A DNA stretch of 64,000 nucleotides from an uncultured Thalassolituus sp. (GTDB lineage: Bacteria; Pseudomonadota; Gammaproteobacteria; Pseudomonadales; Oceanobacteraceae): contig NZ_CATMFB010000001.1 of NCBI RefSeq assembly GCF_950066645.1, positions 186,001 to 250,000 on the forward strand, written 5' to 3'. The stretch's first letter is position 1, and each line of letters starts with the position of its first letter. Shown here in pieces: positions 41,174-49,891 of the stretch. The notes under the pieces were generated by a model, which was not told where the DNA came from, ran no database searches, and worked only from the letters and a program-made list of their open reading frames with translations. The translations under genes and the position numbers were made by a program.

Positions 41174-43003
41174 ATGAAAAAGACTCTGCTGGTTTCTGCC
41201 ATCTCCGCCGCGACTCTGGTGGGCTGCGGTGGTGACGACAATAAAGACCGTCCATACAAAGCACTGCGGGATCTCGATCTGGCGTGCGTTGCTGTCACTC
41301 GTGCTGAAGACGAGAATTACACAGGGGCTCTGACGCTGTCTGTGGTAGATACCTACGTTTCAGGGAATGATTTCGACACGGCTTCGGCAGAAATCGTATC
41401 GTACGACGCCTGTTCCGATCGTCTGTATGTGGTAAACGCCGAAGATCAGACCGTAGATGTACTTGCGCTGGCTACGACGACCAGTGCGCCTACGAAAGAA
41501 AGCACCATCGACCTCGCCGCTGCCGCCTCGGCGGCGGGCATTGAGATTGGCGCTGCTAACAGTGTGTCAGCACGACAGGGCCTGGTGGCCGTCGCGATTG
41601 AAGCGGCTACGAAACAGGACGCGGGTCTCATTGCTCTCTATCGCTCAGACACTCTTGAACTCTTGGGCACTTACACTGCCGGTGCTCTGCCAGACATGGT
41701 GGCCCTCTCTGATGATGCCCGTTATATCCTCAGCGCGAACGAAGGCGAACCAAACGGCGATTACAGCCGCGACCCGGAAGGCTCGGTCACTATCGTTGAC
41801 CTGAAAAAAGGCTTTGGCGCAGATGACGCCGTGGTCTCACAGGTCACCTTCACTGATTTCAATACCGATGGCAGCCGTGCGGCAGAGATGCCCGCCGGTG
41901 TCCGCCTGGCAGGCCCTGAAGGCACCACAGTCGCACAGGACCTTGAGCCAGAATATCTGACGCTCGATAAGGATGCGGACACTGCCTGGGTCGCGCTGCA
42001 GGAGAACAACGCCTTCGCGATTATTGATGTGAAAAACGCGCAGGTAACTTCCTTTGTTGCCCTGGGGACTAAATCATGGGCAGAAGCAGAGCTGGATGCT
42101 TCTAACAAAGATGACCTCGCGGGTAACTTCGCCAGCTACAGCCAGCTGGTCGGACTCTACATGCCAGACACGATCGCCAGCATCGAGATCGATGGTGAGA
42201 CCTACATCCTCTCTGCAAACGAGGGCGATGGCCGCGAATATATCTACGAAACCACTCAACAGGCTTGTGATAACGCAGGCCACACCTGGGATGGCGACGA
42301 CTTCGCACCGGGCGGGGACGACGAAGACGCAGACGCTTACGCTAATGAAGAAGATGACTGCATCTCGTTTACTGACGAAACTCGCGGCGGCAAAATTTAC
42401 GACCTGGTGGATGCTGCTCACCCATTGAAAGACGCTTTGGATGATGACGGCCAGCTGAAACGCCTCAAAGTCATCAATGACTTCGACAGTTACGCCGCGG
42501 ATGCACCTGTAATCAGTTACGGTGCCCGTTCGTTCTCTGTCTGGAATGCTCAGGGCCAGCTGGTGTCAGACAGTGGCGATACGATCGCTGAGAAAGTGTA
42601 CGAGGCCGACGCCGATAACTTTAACTCCACCAACGACGAAAACGGTTCGGCGGATGACCGCTCTGATGATAAAGGTACTGAGCCCGAAGCCATCGAGGTT
42701 GCTCAGATCGGCGACCGTTACTTCGCTTTCGTCGGTCTGGAGCGCCAGGGTGGTGTGATGGTGTTCGATATCACTGACCCGGCTGCGCCTGTCTATCAGA
42801 GCTACCTGAATAACCGCGATTTCGCTGCCGGTGTGTGCGAGACAGTGGATGGTACCGAATGTGATGACGATACCTACAACACGGCTGCGGGAGACCTGGG
42901 GCCAGAATCCATCGATTACTTCACCCGCGAAGGCGCGCACTTTATCGCCGTGGGCAATGAAGTCAGTGGTACGACTACGGTTTATCGCATCAACTTCGAA
43001 TAA
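41174..43003 (+). CDS. choice-of-anchor I family lipoprotein
   Basis: The 609-residue product has a lipobox (ATLVGCGGDD, Cys near 18). The body is a beta-propeller-like domain with repeated ...DALALSDDARYILSANEGEPNGDY-type strands: PDMVALSDDARYILSANEGE, YILSANEGDGREY and GPESIDYFTREGAHFIAVGNE. This is the choice-of-anchor I family, often associated with alkaline-phosphatase-like proteins. An Asp-rich insert lies near residue 380 (GDDEDADAYANEEDD). It is probably surface-exposed and Ca2+ binding. It is monocistronic with its own terminator. Confidence 0.85.
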   Translation: MKKTLLVSAISAATLVGCGGDDNKDRPYKALRDLDLACVAVTRAEDENYTGALTLSVVDTYVSGNDFDTASAEIVSYDACSDRLYVVNAEDQTVDVLALATTTSAPTKESTIDLAAAASAAGIEIGAANSVSARQGLVAVAIEAATKQDAGLIALYRSDTLELLGTYTAGALPDMVALSDDARYILSANEGEPNGDYSRDPEGSVTIVDLKKGFGADDAVVSQVTFTDFNTDGSRAAEMPAGVRLAGPEGTTVAQDLEPEYLTLDKDADTAWVALQENNAFAIIDVKNAQVTSFVALGTKSWAEAELDASNKDDLAGNFASYSQLVGLYMPDTIASIEIDGETYILSANEGDGREYIYETTQQACDNAGHTWDGDDFAPGGDDEDADAYANEEDDCISFTDETRGGKIYDLVDAAHPLKDALDDDGQLKRLKVINDFDSYAADAPVISYGARSFSVWNAQGQLVSDSGDTIAEKVYEADADNFNSTNDENGSADDRSDDKGTEPEAIEVAQIGDRYFAFVGLERQGGVMVFDITDPAAPVYQSYLNNRDFAAGVCETVDGTECDDDTYNTAAGDLGPESIDYFTREGAHFIAVGNEVSGTTTVYRINFE

Positions 43004-43032
43004 TCTCCCCCGGGGTTATTCGTGTGTTGTGC

Positions 43033-43057
43033 AGCCCGGCTTTGGCCGGGCTTTTTT
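43033..43057 (+). terminator. intrinsic terminator of the choice-of-anchor gene
   Basis: AGCCCGGC-TTTG-GCCGGGCT is an 8-bp stem followed by TTTTT. The stop codon of the convergent kinase gene lies in the T-run (43056-43058). Confidence 0.9.
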
Positions 43058-44435
43058 ATGGCTGGCGGAATACCAGCGTTGCACGGAAGCCACCTTCCTC
43101 CCGGTTTTCCAGCAGGAGTTCTGCTCCCATGTGAGCACAGACGCGCTGGACAATCGACAGCCCCAGACCGGAACCGGGTACTTCCTGTCCGGCGAGACGG
43201 AAAAAGCGCTCATGCAACTGTGACAGCGCGTCGGCGCGGACGCCCGGCCCCTGATCTTCTACAGTGATCCGTATCGTGTGGTCGTCGCTGATCAGCGTCA
43301 CCGTTATTTCGCTGTGTGCGGGACTGTATCGAATCGCGTTTTCCACCAGATTCCGCAGGGCAACATCAAGCAGGACAGGATGAAACACCCACTCCGTTAC
43401 CTGCTCAGTACCACAAACAACCAGCTCAATATGCTTACGGGCTGCTTCGGGCCAGACTTCCGCCAGTGTCAGACGGATCTGTTCGCAGATGTCCTGTGGC
43501 TCAAGCTCTTCAGTTGGTCGCTGATTCTGATCCAGCGACGCCAGCATCAGTAATTGTTCAACAACCCGGTGACTGCGTGACACACTGGCCTCCAGCGCTT
43601 TCAGCTCTTGTCGGGTGTTATCGTCGTGAGGCTGATCAAGCAAGGTTTGCGTGCGCAGCTTCATCACCGCCAGTGGTGTGCGCAGCTCGTGTGCTGCGTC
43701 AGCAACGAAGCGTTTTTCCCGTGCCAGACCATCTTCAATCTTAATAAATAACAGATTGATACTGTTAACGACGGCAGCCAGCTCACGGGTCTGGCCGGGT
43801 AGCTCCAGTGGCGCAAGATTGTTGGCATCTCGATGTTTCAGTAGCTGACGAAGCCTGGCCAGAGGTGCCAGCCCGAAATTGATCGATGAAATCGCAAGAA
43901 TTGAAGCAATAATCAGTGCCAGTGCACCTGAGGCAATAAATACGGCAACCAGTGATTGGCTTAACTCATCGCGTGCAGTGGGAATTTCGCCAACCAACAG
44001 CCAGGCATCAGCTTCATGCAGGGCGGTGACATAGACAATCCACTCACTACCGGCCTGCTCGTGGTAATAAAAGCCCTGACGTAGCGGAGCCAGGGCGAAA
44101 TCGGGTGCCTGGGACGAGCGGAAAAGCATATCGTCACCATGATGGTCCCACACCTGGAGAAGAATTTTCTTTTCGTAAGTCTGTAGTTCAGAAGGCATTT
44201 CTTCGTTGTCGCGAAGCGTTTCTTCCAATGCCTGGCCAATGCGCCCGGCGTCTTCGACCAGACTTTTCTGATTGAGAAGACCCTTAATGATTCGGGCCGT
44301 CGACAGCAGTTCGGCATCGAAAACCTCATCAACTTCGTGGCGGGCGACGAAATGAGCCAACAGGCTGTTGAAACTCAGGGCCGCCAGTAGCGTCAACAGC
44401 AGACTCCATAACAGGCGACGTCGGATGGAGATCAC
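43056..44435 (-). CDS. sensor histidine kinase, QseC-like
   Basis: The 459-residue kinase has two membrane helices (about 8-30 and 160-185) around a periplasmic domain, then a HAMP-like region (FGLAPLARLRQLLKHRDANNLAPL). HisKA has FVADAAHELRTPLAVMKL and HATPase has NLVENAIRYS, DQGPGV and GSGLGLSIV. It overlaps the regulator stop by four bases and closes a six-gene leftward operon with the flavin-transfer genes. It therefore probably senses a redox or metal state of that system; the ligand is unknown. Confidence 0.93.
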   Translation of the reverse strand: MISIRRRLLWSLLLTLLAALSFNSLLAHFVARHEVDEVFDAELLSTARIIKGLLNQKSLVEDAGRIGQALEETLRDNEEMPSELQTYEKKILLQVWDHHGDDMLFRSSQAPDFALAPLRQGFYYHEQAGSEWIVYVTALHEADAWLLVGEIPTARDELSQSLVAVFIASGALALIIASILAISSINFGLAPLARLRQLLKHRDANNLAPLELPGQTRELAAVVNSINLLFIKIEDGLAREKRFVADAAHELRTPLAVMKLRTQTLLDQPHDDNTRQELKALEASVSRSHRVVEQLLMLASLDQNQRPTEELEPQDICEQIRLTLAEVWPEAARKHIELVVCGTEQVTEWVFHPVLLDVALRNLVENAIRYSPAHSEITVTLISDDHTIRITVEDQGPGVRADALSQLHERFFRLAGQEVPGSGLGLSIVQRVCAHMGAELLLENREEGGFRATLVFRQP

Positions 44436-45103
44436 AACTCTTCCTCTGCGCTCAGAAGATAACCGATTCCCCGCACGGTACGGATAAGCTGATTACTGAA
44501 CTTTTTGCGCAGGTGATGAATGTGGACTTCGAGAGCATTACTGCCAACGTCGTCATCCCAGCCGTAAACTGCCTGCTCCAGTTGTTGCCGGGTAAACACC
44601 TGGCCCGGGCGCGCCAGCATAGTTTCGAGCAGCGCAAATTCACGCCGGGCAAGCGGGACTGCCTGTCCGTGAAACCAGGCCTGATGACTGTCCGGTTCCA
44701 GCGTAATGCCGGCATAAGTAAGGGTTTTTAATGCTGGTGCGCGCTGTTGGCGTCGCAGTAATGCCCGCAGGCGAGCCAGGAGTTCATGAAGGTCGAAGGG
44801 TTTGAGCAGATAATCGTCGGCACCGGCATCCAGCCCGCAAACTTTATCCTCTGACGCACTTCGGGCGGTCAGAATCAGCAGTGGAATACTGATACCGGCC
44901 CGGCGACTCTGTTCGATGACCTGAATGCCGTTCAACCGCGGCAGACCGACGTCGATGATTGCAAGATCAAACGGCTCGTCTTTCAGGGCGGCCAGCGCGT
45001 GCTCGCCATCCTTTACCCAGTCGGTCACGTAACCCGCTGCGCGCAGAGCATCGCGTAGCGATTCCCCCAGCATCAGATCATCCTCGGCCAGTAACAGACG
45101 CAT
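44432..45103 (-). CDS. OmpR/QseB-type response regulator
   Basis: The 223-residue protein has a receiver domain (LLLAEDDLMLGESLRDAL, Asp in LAIIDVGLPRLNG near residue 51, Lys in YLLKPFDLHEL) and a winged-helix DNA-binding domain (REFALLETMLARPGQVFTRQQLEQAVYGW, ending VRGIGYLL). Its ATG shares one base with the apbE stop codon (TAATG), so it is translationally coupled to apbE. It probably controls the operon in which it lies. Confidence 0.95.
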   Translation of the reverse strand: MRLLLAEDDLMLGESLRDALRAAGYVTDWVKDGEHALAALKDEPFDLAIIDVGLPRLNGIQVIEQSRRAGISIPLLILTARSASEDKVCGLDAGADDYLLKPFDLHELLARLRALLRRQQRAPALKTLTYAGITLEPDSHQAWFHGQAVPLARREFALLETMLARPGQVFTRQQLEQAVYGWDDDVGSNALEVHIHHLRKKFSNQLIRTVRGIGYLLSAEEEL

Positions 45104-45990
45104 TAGCGCTCGCTCCAGTAGCGGACTTTCTGTTGATCAAGGAAGGTTTCGGCCTCTGCTCCCATCAGCATGGCGAGCGAGCTGAGCATACCCGCTTGCA
45201 GGCACGTGGGGGCCATTACTGAAACGGACCGCGGAGCATTTTTGACCGGCCAGCCACTGCGTGGATCGAGTATGTGGCTATAACGGATGCCATCTTTGAG
45301 CAGGAAGCGGCGGGCATCTCCACTGGTGGCCAGCGCGCCCTGGGTCAGGCTGACGACCTGGTCGGAAGCTGCACCGGAAGCCTTCTCGATACCAATCTGC
45401 CAGCTACGCCCATCTGTTCGTGGGCCCTGGGCGCGCAGATCACCACCAAAATTGACCAGACAGGCACCGTGCCAGCGGCTCTGGATGATGGCAAAAACCT
45501 TATCAACCGCATATTCCTTACCAACGCCTCCCAGATCAATCTGCATGCCAGCCGGTAGAGTCAGAGCTGGCTTTTGCCAGGATACCTTGTGCCAGCCGAT
45601 GTGCGGCAGCACAGACGCAACGTCGGCCTGAGCCGGAATCTTGTCGGAGCCATCAAAGGTCCACACTTTGCGTAAGACGCCGGAAGTAATATCAAAACGT
45701 CCTTCTGACATCTGCCAGAGCGAATGCGAAAAATCGATCAGTGCAGCGGTTTCTTCGTCCAGAGAAACGGTCTGCCCGTTGCTCTGATTGATTTCCCAGA
45801 CTGGGTTACCTTCGCGGTAGCGGCTGTACTTGTGTTCGATTCTCAGAGCCTCTGCACGGGCGGCCTGTCCGAGCGTCAGGGCAAGAGAAAGATCGGTGGT
45901 ATCAAGTAACACTTCACAGGTACTCGCCATTGCCGGGAAAGTTACCCGGCAATGGTCGTGCTGAAGCGTTAATTGAAACTGCGGAGGCAT
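45103..45990 (-). CDS. apbE: FAD:protein FMN transferase ApbE
   Basis: The 295-residue enzyme transfers FMN from FAD to Ser/Thr of partner proteins. Motifs are MASTCEVLL (N-terminal strand), EHKYSRYREG, DITSGVLRKVW, the cofactor loop MQIDLGGVGKEYAVDKV, and the metal-binding VKNAPRSVSVMAPTCLQAGMLSSLAMLMG. I chose the ATG at 45990. No signal peptide or lipobox is seen at this start or at the longer one (46080), which is odd because most bacterial ApbE proteins are exported. The next upstream gene, DUF3570, has a matching flavinylation motif. Confidence 0.9.
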   Translation of the reverse strand: MPPQFQLTLQHDHCRVTFPAMASTCEVLLDTTDLSLALTLGQAARAEALRIEHKYSRYREGNPVWEINQSNGQTVSLDEETAALIDFSHSLWQMSEGRFDITSGVLRKVWTFDGSDKIPAQADVASVLPHIGWHKVSWQKPALTLPAGMQIDLGGVGKEYAVDKVFAIIQSRWHGACLVNFGGDLRAQGPRTDGRSWQIGIEKASGAASDQVVSLTQGALATSGDARRFLLKDGIRYSHILDPRSGWPVKNAPRSVSVMAPTCLQAGMLSSLAMLMGAEAETFLDQQKVRYWSER

Positions 45991-46009
45991 AGACTTATCC
46001 GGACTCAGG

Positions 46010-47395
46010 TTACCAACGGAAAGAATACCCGACCTGAATCCAGTTTGCTGACAGTTCCGCAAACTGATCCTGGCCATCAAGATCGCTTCCTGCGGCGGTT
46101 TCCCGGTAGCTGTTTTTATCCTGCTGTTGGTAGGCTTCGTAACTCAGGCTCAGTTCATGGCTACGGAACAAAGGGACGCCCACTTTCATACCGTACGTTG
46201 TTGCTGAGAAGGCCCCCAGGCGAGGATCTGCCGATGCGTAATCCACCAGAGCATTGATCTCTGTACCCGACATGCTGACATCAGTGCCGAGTTCCAGAAA
46301 GGGGGTGTAGAAGTCGGCAGCCGTCTGTTCGTAGTAACGGAAGTGCGGTTCAAGATAGAACTGCCCAGCGACATCAAGATGATAAGTCAGATCGAATGTA
46401 TTGGAATCAATCCCCCAGTCATCCGTCATGTAACGGTAACTGATATCAACAGCGTCATTACTGAATACCGCAACCTTGTTCTGAAGGTACAGACTGATCT
46501 TCTGTCGGTCTTCCGGGCGATGCTCGTACAGATAGAGGTAAGTCGTGACGCCATCCAGGCCATTGTCGTTCGGGTCTTCAATCAGGTTGCCCTGATCAGC
46601 AACCGTGAGGAACTTATAGGGGTCATCATGGTGGCCCGACGACTGGCTGAGAGACAGATTGAGTTGCGTGACCCAGCGCCTGGTCATGACCTGTGTGATC
46701 CCAAACACAAGGTCGGTGACCTGTTTGGTATCGGTGTTGCTGGCCGTGTCGGCAGCGATAATGGAGGTCAGAGGCTGTGGGATGCCGGAATCCGGTGCCA
46801 CTTCATCAAACTCCAGATTGACCCCAAGGGAGAGCGTTGTATTGTTCTGCGCCAGGTCTTTAGATAACGCAGTATTAATGCTGTATGAAGTAAAGTCGCC
46901 TTCGGTCGAATAAGCGCCACCGAGGTTCAGTTTAAAACCGTTGTCCAGTGGGCGCAGCCAGGAGAGAGACAAGGTCGTGCGGTTGTCCTCGAAGTTCTCG
47001 TCGTACGGTGTGTCACCAGCCTGGGTCACGTAATAGGCACGGTCTCCATATTCTTCGATTTCATCATCGTCATCATCATCTTCGGCCTTCTGTAAGCGAG
47101 CGATACCAGAGGCTGAGGTAAATGTCTGCGGAATCGCCGCGACCGCCGCACCGTTTGGAGAAGCACCCGACAGACTATCGAGCGTGAGGCGCGCACTGAC
47201 GCTGCTTTCATCGGCGAAATTGCGGGTGACGCTAATGACAGGCTCAGTCGCTGATACGCGGCTGTCTGATTCGCTGTAGATTAACAGCCCGGTATCGACC
47301 TGCCAGTCTTCTGCGGCCGCAGCAGTCTGGTTCAGCAGGGCTGAGGTGGCCAGTGCCAGACTGACGGCCACCGGCTTTCTCTTATTTAATTGCAT
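46010..47395 (-). CDS. DUF3570 outer-membrane barrel-like protein with flavinylation motif
   Basis: The 461-residue protein has a signal peptide (cleavage after TAAAA near residue 28) and many amphipathic strands with an aromatic C-terminus (NWIQVGYSFRW), fitting an outer-membrane beta-barrel. Near residues 73-79 it has DSLSGAS, which matches the ApbE target consensus Dxx(S/T)GA(S/T). An Asp run (EDDDDDDEIEEYGD) near residue 110 may be a loop. It overlaps the DUF4266 gene by ten bases and precedes apbE. A covalent FMN on Ser79 is inferred. Confidence 0.85.
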   Translation of the reverse strand: MQLNKRKPVAVSLALATSALLNQTAAAAEDWQVDTGLLIYSESDSRVSATEPVISVTRNFADESSVSARLTLDSLSGASPNGAAVAAIPQTFTSASGIARLQKAEDDDDDDEIEEYGDRAYYVTQAGDTPYDENFEDNRTTLSLSWLRPLDNGFKLNLGGAYSTEGDFTSYSINTALSKDLAQNNTTLSLGVNLEFDEVAPDSGIPQPLTSIIAADTASNTDTKQVTDLVFGITQVMTRRWVTQLNLSLSQSSGHHDDPYKFLTVADQGNLIEDPNDNGLDGVTTYLYLYEHRPEDRQKISLYLQNKVAVFSNDAVDISYRYMTDDWGIDSNTFDLTYHLDVAGQFYLEPHFRYYEQTAADFYTPFLELGTDVSMSGTEINALVDYASADPRLGAFSATTYGMKVGVPLFRSHELSLSYEAYQQQDKNSYRETAAGSDLDGQDQFAELSANWIQVGYSFRW

Positions 47396-47598
47396 CCGCA
47401 GCCACCTCCGCCAAAGCCCCGACCACCGCTGGAGGCTTCTTTACTGAAATAAATATGGTCATTAAAGGCACTACGCAGGGGATCACTGTCGAGTGCCATG
47501 TGTTCTTTCGCCAGCAGGTCTCTCTGCCAGGGTTTGACGTTGGCGCAGCCGCTGAATAGCAGGGCAGCGACCATCAGTGGAATCAGAGTTTTCATCAT
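47386..47598 (-). CDS. DUF4266 small lipoprotein
   Basis: The 70-residue product has a lipobox (ALLFSGCANVKPWQR, Cys near 19) and a short body with EHMALDSDPLRSAFNDHIYFSKEASSGG, ending in a Gly-rich GGGGCGCN. This is the DUF4266 family, which occurs beside DUF3570 and ApbE genes. The terminal Cys-Gly-Cys could bind metal or exchange thiols with the TlpA protein upstream. It overlaps tlpA by four bases and the DUF3570 gene by ten. Confidence 0.88.
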   Translation of the reverse strand: MMKTLIPLMVAALLFSGCANVKPWQRDLLAKEHMALDSDPLRSAFNDHIYFSKEASSGGRGFGGGGCGCN

Positions 47599-48029
47599 TC
47601 CTCTCCCAGAAGTGTCTGAATTTCCTGCTCATAAGCAGCGCGTTTTTTATCGTGGAAGCCGAGGTGCCTGACGCGTATTTCGCCATCCCGTCCGATCAGG
47701 TAGCTGGTGGGCATGGCGGATACGCCGAATTTACCGGCCAGCTCGCCTTCGGAGTCATATTCGATGCGGAATTCCGGCCCCATTTCTGCGATAAATTCTT
47801 CGGCAAGCTCAGGTTCCTGATCGAGATTCACGGCGACGACTACCAGGCCGTCTTTTTCGTATTTGTTCTGCATGCTGTTCATCCAGGGAAACGATGAGCG
47901 ACAGGGGCCACACCAGGAGGCCCAGAAGTCGAGATAGACGACCTTGCCTTTCAGCGGTTCAAGGTTGAGCTCGGCATGAGTAAAACCGGATAGGACAAAT
48001 CCGGCCATAAGAATCAGCAGTTGGCGCAT
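47595..48029 (-). CDS. TlpA-like periplasmic thioredoxin
   Basis: The 144-residue product has a signal peptide (to SGFTHA/ELN) and a TlpA/ResA-type thioredoxin fold with WASWCGPCRSSFPW (active CxxC) and the cis-proline segment VSAMPTSYLIG. I chose the ATG at 48029, which has a GAGG site and opens the signal peptide. It is the first gene of the operon and divergent from dsbD, which supplies electrons to periplasmic thioredoxins. A role in keeping Cys of DUF4266 or a cofactor site reduced is inferred. Confidence 0.93.
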   Translation of the reverse strand: MRQLLILMAGFVLSGFTHAELNLEPLKGKVVYLDFWASWCGPCRSSFPWMNSMQNKYEKDGLVVVAVNLDQEPELAEEFIAEMGPEFRIEYDSEGELAGKFGVSAMPTSYLIGRDGEIRVRHLGFHDKKRAAYEQEIQTLLGEE

Positions 48030-48160
48030 GAACAAACCTCTATTAGTGGGGACAGCGTCACACTCAATAAAGTAACCCGTCAGTCTTAACGGAGTCTTAA
48101 GGCTCACTTAAGTAAAGGCTGCTAGTCTCTGCCTACCAATTATCCAATGGTGTTATTGTC

Positions 48161-49882
48161 ATGACATTGATCCGAAGTTTGTTTGTCTCGCTTCTGCTGT
48201 TGTCCGGACTCTGGTCTCCGGGAGTGTTTGCAGCATCGGGTGAGGAGGAAGAATTCCTGCGCGCCGAAGAGGCATTCCAGCCCGTGGTAGAACGCACTGG
48301 CAGTGGCTGGCACGTGCGTTTTGATATCGCCGATCACTACTATCTGTATCAGTCACGGATAAAGCTGAAGAAGCCACTCGAAGGAGATCAGGTCAGCTTC
48401 CGTCAGACCGCCGAACTGAAGAATGACCCGAATTTCGGTGAAGTTCTGATTTACCATAATGTCGTGGATGTCGATGTCACTGTGACCGCTGAAGGCGACC
48501 GGGTGCTGAGCTACCAGGGGTGTGCGGAAGCGGGGCTCTGCTATCCGCCGCAGAAACTGACGCTGAGTGCGGCTCTCGCTGTCACCGAAGCAGCACCGGC
48601 TTCTGCTTCAGCACCTGCAGCTGAAAGTGAACTGGGCGGTGAGAGCCTGTTCTGGGTAGTTCTGAGTTTTCTTGGGTTAGGGATTGGCCTGTCTCTGACG
48701 CCTTGTGTGTTCCCTATGATTCCGATTCTTTCCTCTATTATCGTGGGGCAGTCGGGTGCTATCTCTGCGCGGCGTGGTTTTACGCTCGCACTCTCGTATG
48801 TGGTGGGTATGGCCTCGTCCTACGCCATGATCGGGATTCTCGTCGCGGCCTTTGGTGCGCAACTCAACATTGGCGCATTAACGCAGACGCCAGCCGTCAT
48901 CATTGGTGCTACGCTGTTGTTTATTTTTCTGTCGTTGCCGATGTTCGGACTGTTCGAGCTGCAATTACCGGCCGCTATCCGCAATCGTCTCAATGACATG
49001 CAGTCCCGCCAGAAGGGTGGTGCACTGCTCAGCACATTCGTCATGGGCTTTTTCGCAGCGCTGGTGGTCTCTCCGTGTGTCAGTGCGCCGCTGGCGGGAG
49101 CCCTGGTCTATCTGTCCAGTACCGGAGATGTACTGACCGGCGGATCAGCACTCTTTGCGATGGGGCTTGGTATGGGTGGTCCGCTGCTGTTGATCGGACT
49201 CAGTGGTGGCAAACTGCTGCCCAAAGCGGGCACCTGGATGTTACTGATTAAGGGCGCGTTTGGTGTGGGCCTGCTGGCCGTTGCGATCAGTCTGCTTGAT
49301 CGTATTCTGCCGGGACAGATCATTCTCCTGCTCAGCGGTGCGCTGGCGATTGGCTGTGGTGTGTATCTGGGAGCCCTGGAAAGTAGTGCGGACAACAAGG
49401 CCCGGCTGGCGAGAATTATTGGAATACTGTCGCTCTTAACCGGTGCGGGCTGGTGGCTCGGCGCAGGCATGGGGAATGACAGCCTGCTGCGTCCGCTGGC
49501 GATAAGTGCCGGCCCAGCGGTGGTGAGCGCCCATGCGGGCGCAGATCATGTCGTTGTCGACAGTCGCGCCACCCTTGAAAAAGCCATTGCCGCGTCTGCG
49601 GCGCAAGGGCGTAAAGTCTTGGTCGATGTGTATGCCGACTGGTGCACCAGTTGCCGGGATGTGGATCGCCTGTTGGCGCAGCCTGCAGTGGTGACTGCGC
49701 TCTCGGGCTACGATGTTATCCGTTTTGATATTACCGAAGGCAGTGACGATCAGACGTCGGTGCTGGCCGACTGGCAGGTGTTTGGCCCGCCGGCCCTGCA
49801 ACGCTTCGATCAGCAGGGCCTGAAGCAGGGGGCTGCGATTCAGGGCGTGCCAGCCGAAACCGAACTGATCGACTGGCTCTGA
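48161..49882 (+). CDS. dsbD: thiol:disulfide interchange protein DsbD
   Basis: The 573-residue protein carries electrons from cytoplasmic thioredoxin to the periplasm. A signal peptide is followed by the alpha domain (CAEAGLCYPP Cys pair), eight membrane helices with Cys in LTPCVFPM and VSPCVSAP, and a C-terminal gamma thioredoxin domain (YADWCTSCRD). All three redox pairs are present. The length equals the family norm (E. coli 565). Its promoter region is shared with the tlpA operon on the other strand. Confidence 0.96.
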   Translation: MTLIRSLFVSLLLLSGLWSPGVFAASGEEEEFLRAEEAFQPVVERTGSGWHVRFDIADHYYLYQSRIKLKKPLEGDQVSFRQTAELKNDPNFGEVLIYHNVVDVDVTVTAEGDRVLSYQGCAEAGLCYPPQKLTLSAALAVTEAAPASASAPAAESELGGESLFWVVLSFLGLGIGLSLTPCVFPMIPILSSIIVGQSGAISARRGFTLALSYVVGMASSYAMIGILVAAFGAQLNIGALTQTPAVIIGATLLFIFLSLPMFGLFELQLPAAIRNRLNDMQSRQKGGALLSTFVMGFFAALVVSPCVSAPLAGALVYLSSTGDVLTGGSALFAMGLGMGGPLLLIGLSGGKLLPKAGTWMLLIKGAFGVGLLAVAISLLDRILPGQIILLLSGALAIGCGVYLGALESSADNKARLARIIGILSLLTGAGWWLGAGMGNDSLLRPLAISAGPAVVSAHAGADHVVVDSRATLEKAIAASAAQGRKVLVDVYADWCTSCRDVDRLLAQPAVVTALSGYDVIRFDITEGSDDQTSVLADWQVFGPPALQRFDQQGLKQGAAIQGVPAETELIDWL

Positions 49883-49891
49883 TGGCAGGGC

